Part shown: positions 39,677 through 42,616 of the stretch, piece by piece
Position numbering within the stretch: the stretch's first letter is position 1
Layout: each line of letters opens with the position of its first letter
Assembly (NCBI GenBank): GCA_905479995.1
Contig: CAJQON010000038.1
Coordinates: 1-42,616, forward strand
Length of the DNA: 42,616 nt
Source of the DNA: an uncultured Flavobacteriales bacterium
GTDB taxonomy: Bacteria > Bacteroidota > Bacteroidia > Flavobacteriales_E > Vicingaceae
Reading direction: 5' to 3'
The notes under the pieces: model-generated
What the model was told of the DNA's origin: nothing
Databases searched by the model: none
What the model saw: only the letters and a program-made list of their open reading frames with translations
Translations under genes and position numbers: made by a program

Positions 39677-41554
39677 TTACTTTTTAATTAATTTAAACCT
39701 TTCAGTAATCTCACCCGAAGTTAACTCAATAAAGTAAGTTCCATTGGCTTCATTTAACTCAAATTGGTAGTGTTTCTTTTTGATGTTAGTATTAAAATGA
39801 ACTACTTGACCAGCAATACTTAATACTTTTATACCTACGTTAGTTAAGTTGCCTAAATCTATATTAACAAGCCCTTTATTGGGGTTGGGATAAATGTAAA
39901 CTTGGTTTCCAAAAGAGTTTTCACCAATGCCAACAAAAGTCATGTTATTACATGCAGAAGTATCGATACAATTGTTTTGAGTAACCTCTACAGCATAATT
40001 TCCAGAAGTAGAAATGGCATATTGTTGGTTAATTTCTCCAGGAATTACAGCAAAATTATTAGCACAATCTAACCAACGGTAGGTAGCTACTGTTGCATTT
40101 GCAGCAATAGTATTTATGGTGGTATTGGTGCTAACGTCAACCGTATTTACAGTAAGGTTAAGTGTAACAATACTGTCGCATCCATTATTAGCACCACCAA
40201 CAAGATTATGAATTGCAGTGGTGTTGTTTGTATTGTAAGAATTGCCATCAATCCAAGTGTAAGAAATACACTCTGTTCTGGTATCAGTACCAGATAATGG
40301 TAAATATTGGCTAGAAACAGTAGTCGTATCGTTAGTTGTATTATTGTCAACAATAGTATTCGGGTTAGAAGTAAATGCTCTAAACGTAAAATTGATGTTT
40401 GCAGGAATGGTCAGCGTAGGAAGTGCAACCGTATCCAATCCTCCAGTTGCTAGAGAACCAGTCCATGCGAAAGTTGAAATAGGACCGTTGTCAATTTGAT
40501 AATTGATGGTAACAGCATTTAGCTTGTTTAAACTTAAATTTTCTATCACCACCTCCGGAATAAATGGAGTGGTACAAAAAGTACCATTGTCAACAGGATT
40601 TAAAATACCAGCAATTGCAGCATCTTCACTAACCGAAGCACACTTGTAGTTTTGTCTGTCAACATGGTTTAAAGCAGTCGCATTAATTCGAGCATATTGG
40701 CCAGCAGTAAACATGGTACGACAAGATTTACGCGAATAAGCCATAATGTTATTGGTATTGGGAGTGTAAGCCTGGTTGTTTGCATCAAGAGCCGATCCTG
40801 TATATACACAAGAACCATTTACTAAACCACTTAAATTAGGATCGGCAGGAGTGTCGCACAATTCATCACCCTCTGTAGTACAATTAGAACCATTAACCAA
40901 TTCATTGGAAGATCCTCCATGGGTGTGAATGATGGAATAAAAGTGGCCCATTTCATGACTTAGCGTACTGCCATTATTGGCACAAGAATTAGCCATAATA
41001 ATGGTATTAGGACCACCAGGGTAGTAGGCATATCCACAAACAGCAGAACTTCCAATACTCGCAGAGTTGGCAAAATAAATATTGATGTTATCTGAAACAT
41101 TGTGTGCAGCAGTCATGGCAGCTTCATCGTTAGAGTCAAAATCATAATAAGTAGAATTATCAATGTAGTTAACACCACCACATAAAAAGAATTGCATGTT
41201 TGCATTAGCGTAATACGTGTTCATTAGCGCAACAGCAGCATTTAGGTTGGCCATAGAATAGCCTCCAGTTCCAGCAGTAGTTCTAATAATGTGTGCCTTT
41301 ATAGGAATGTTCATTATTGGAGTGCTGGCTTCTGAATTAAAGCTGTTTAAGAATTGCGTTTCGGTGTGTTGATTATTTTGCCAATTACTACGCAAATTAG
41401 CCATGTCTGTTGCACTTGTTTTAGTGCCACATTCATGGTTGGCTACTGCAATAGTAGGAGTAGTTGAATTGGATGAGGTGTTTTGAGCAGTGCTTAATGT
41501 TGACAATAGTAAAGAAAAGCACATTACTAATAAAGTAGCAGTTGGAGTATTCAT
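39677..41554 (-). CDS. Secreted M43-type zinc metalloprotease with T9SS type A tail
   Basis: A 625-residue exported protease of the pappalysin/cytophagalysin family. Signal peptide MNTPTATLLVMCFSLLLSTL and following STAQ. The zinc site HEMGHFYSIIH gives His200, Glu201, His204 and His210, and the Met-turn is NIMAYSRKSCR. Cysteines around DELCDTPADP and GSCVYTG are typical of the catalytic domain. The middle part (about 320-540) is beta-rich with CARDB-like and DTRTECISYTWIDG repeats, and the C-terminus (about 555-625) is a type A sorting domain (IYPNPNKGLVNIDL to GTYFIELT). ATG 41554 is chosen over TTG 41593, because the signal peptide begins there. Confidence 0.9.
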   Translation of the reverse strand: MNTPTATLLVMCFSLLLSTLSTAQNTSSNSTTPTIAVANHECGTKTSATDMANLRSNWQNNQHTETQFLNSFNSEASTPIMNIPIKAHIIRTTAGTGGYSMANLNAAVALMNTYYANANMQFFLCGGVNYIDNSTYYDFDSNDEAAMTAAHNVSDNINIYFANSASIGSSAVCGYAYYPGGPNTIIMANSCANNGSTLSHEMGHFYSIIHTHGGSSNELVNGSNCTTEGDELCDTPADPNLSGLVNGSCVYTGSALDANNQAYTPNTNNIMAYSRKSCRTMFTAGQYARINATALNHVDRQNYKCASVSEDAAIAGILNPVDNGTFCTTPFIPEVVIENLSLNKLNAVTINYQIDNGPISTFAWTGSLATGGLDTVALPTLTIPANINFTFRAFTSNPNTIVDNNTTNDTTTVSSQYLPLSGTDTRTECISYTWIDGNSYNTNNTTAIHNLVGGANNGCDSIVTLNLTVNTVDVSTNTTINTIAANATVATYRWLDCANNFAVIPGEINQQYAISTSGNYAVEVTQNNCIDTSACNNMTFVGIGENSFGNQVYIYPNPNKGLVNIDLGNLTNVGIKVLSIAGQVVHFNTNIKKKHYQFELNEANGTYFIELTSGEITERFKLIKK

Positions 41555-41652
41555 GGTGTTGAGTTGATGGTTTAGTAGCTTAATAATAGTCAATTTATAT
41601 CAATAATACGAAAACTAGGTTAGATGGTTGTCTCTATAGCGGTTACAAATTG

Positions 41653-41913
41653 TTACATTTCTTTATTTATTCTTAAACTATAAATAACTCCAGTCTTTAA
41701 TTTAAAAATAGATTTGTTCGGAATCAAAAAATAATTAACTCCTGTTTGAAAATAATTAGTTTCTTCTTTATTAAATGGATGCAACCAATGAGGTCCTTTT
41801 TCTTCAATTTTAAAATTTCCATTTCCAATAGAAAATCCCAATTGATGTTGTTGAGCAACACTAGCAGAGGTTAAAATGACAAATGTTATAGTTATGAAGG
41901 TGGTTTTGAGCAT
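41653..41913 (-). CDS. Short secreted protein, possibly a truncated outer-membrane beta-barrel
   Basis: An 86-residue frame with a clear signal peptide (MLKTTFITITFVILTSASVAQ). The mature part, QHQLGFSIGNGNFKIEE followed by NYFQTGVNYFLIPNKSIFKLKTGVIYSL, has the alternating pattern of outer-membrane beta-strands, yet it ends after about three strands where such families run to 180-220 residues. No continuation is visible past the stop. It may be a degraded gene or a genuine small protein. It is 33 bases downstream of the T9SS gene on the same strand. Confidence 0.5.
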   Translation of the reverse strand: MLKTTFITITFVILTSASVAQQHQLGFSIGNGNFKIEEKGPHWLHPFNKEETNYFQTGVNYFLIPNKSIFKLKTGVIYSLRINKEM

Positions 41914-41946
41914 GTTTAGTTAGTGTTTTCAAACGGGTTAACTTTT

Positions 41947-42615
41947 CTATTTTTTTATGATTTTAGTGGTCATGTAATTATTGTGGCTAGCTATAGTAAT
42001 AAAATAGATGCCTGTTGTTAGGTTGGATAAATCAAGTTTAGGAGGAATAAAATCTCGGAAAAAGTATTTTTTTTCTCCTAAAATGGATGTGACGGTTAGG
42101 TTTATTTTTTTGTTTTGCTCATTTATAACAAAGAGTTTGTTCTCAACAAGGGTTGGATAAATTTTTATTCCGTCTAACTCCTTTTTTGTTTCATCAACTC
42201 CAGTAATAACATAATTGCAATTAGCTATTGCACCCGGGTTATACAATCCTAATGAATCATCTTGATAGCATCTTAATGGGCCTGTTAGTCCATCTTGAAT
42301 AGTTGGAAACAGAAAAGTAAGATTTCCTACATCTTCAATTACCCAACCGAAGAGTCTATAACCAGGCAGATTATCTTCCGTTCGGTAATATTGCATTTTC
42401 CTTATTTTTCCATTAATACTTATCTGTTTAACAGAGTCAACATAAACAATAAGATTTTTAAGTAGATTATTGGGGTCAGCAATACAGTCTAATTCAAAAC
42501 TATCACCAGGGAGTAAATTGAAATCATACAATAAGCAAAACCGATTAGAATCGGAGCTAAAATAAAAGACCTTTTCAAGATTATCTTTAAACAGGTATAA
42601 ACTATCTTGTATTGA
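41947..42615 (-). CDS. T9SS type A secreted protein, C-terminal part (cut by window edge)
   Basis: The frame is open to the window end without a start, giving at least 223 residues of a longer protein. An earlier in-frame TTG at 42531 is not a real start, as the reading SLYLFKDNLEKVFYFSSD upstream looks like protein. The body contains DFNLLPGDSFELDC, YRLFGWVIEDVGNLTFLFP and a few cysteines; I do not recognise it beyond this. The last 75 residues form a type A sorting domain (IKIYPTLVENKLFV to GIYFITIASHNNY), with the usual PNP replaced by PTL. Confidence 0.72.
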   Translation of the reverse strand, partial: SIQDSLYLFKDNLEKVFYFSSDSNRFCLLYDFNLLPGDSFELDCIADPNNLLKNLIVYVDSVKQISINGKIRKMQYYRTEDNLPGYRLFGWVIEDVGNLTFLFPTIQDGLTGPLRCYQDDSLGLYNPGAIANCNYVITGVDETKKELDGIKIYPTLVENKLFVINEQNKKINLTVTSILGEKKYFFRDFIPPKLDLSNLTTGIYFITIASHNNYMTTKIIKK

Positions 42616-42616
42616 A

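Noticed and set aside
40955-40987. Ser in place of Gly in the metzincin motif HExxHxxGxxH of the M43 protease
   Set aside because: From memory, Bacteroidota M43 relatives often read HEIGHFFSLPHTF, so Ser at this position is not a defect.

Overview
The window reads as a chromosomal fragment of a member of the Bacteroidota, most likely order Flavobacteriales. Supporting signs are: base composition near one third G+C by eye; several proteins with type IX secretion (T9SS) C-terminal sorting domains of type A and one of type B; a GldA gliding-motility ATPase; a DUF4270 lipoprotein; the gene order GT5-like / DUF4270 / glmS opposite panC / panD / YbhN-like; and Bacteroidota-type promoters (TAnnTTTG, sometimes with TTG about 20 bases upstream). 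Shine-Dalgarno sequences are mostly absent. No rRNA, tRNA, CRISPR array, transposase or phage gene was found.

Layout. 1-3073: deoxyribose-5-phosphate aldolase with an aldehyde dehydrogenase (minus; the latter cut by the window edge), then cysC, a TM2-domain protein and a small secreted protein (plus). 3077-10444: an envelope and cofactor block. On the minus strand are glmS, a DUF4270 lipoprotein and a half-length GT5-like protein; on the plus strand panC, panD, a YbhN-like membrane protein and rfaE2, followed by a minus-strand gamma-carbonic anhydrase homologue. 10595-21607: four consecutive secreted proteins, three with type A and one with type B T9SS tails; the first two overlap by 4 bases. 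21673-29878: housekeeping genes dtd, rsgA, gldA, metK (behind a SAM-II-like riboswitch), a haem-binding-domain protein, trmB, an alkyltransferase-like gene, mrp, nfu and gpsA. 30018-34847 (minus): a CotH/beta-helix membrane protein, then upstream a three-gene unit of single-domain truncated haemoglobin, soluble LytS-type histidine kinase and LytTR response regulator. 35123-42616: a large T9SS surface protein, a GNAT acetyltransferase, a G-rich tandem-repeat array, an M43 metalloprotease, a small secreted fragment and the 3' end of another T9SS protein.

How the parts fit. The secreted proteins would cross the inner membrane by Sec and be attached to or released from the surface by T9SS; the T9SS core genes are not in the window. 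The haemoglobin/kinase/regulator unit is the best candidate for something little described: a free haem globin that could supply gas or redox input to a soluble kinase with no haem domain of its own. Possible outputs nearby are the CotH/beta-helix protein on one side and the 1193-residue surface protein across a divergent spacer that holds a 16-base palindrome. Other points of note are the metK leader, the G-rich minisatellite with two adjacent palindromes, the half GT5 protein lacking the KTGGL motif, and the fused haem-binding protein.

Several start codons were moved from the longest open frame. Upstream TTG codons of deoC, the GT5-like gene, panD and gpsA overlap or precede a TAnnTTTG box, and the longest frame of the haem-binding gene begins inside the metK terminator. 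All calls come from reading the sequence and from memory of families; no database search was run.
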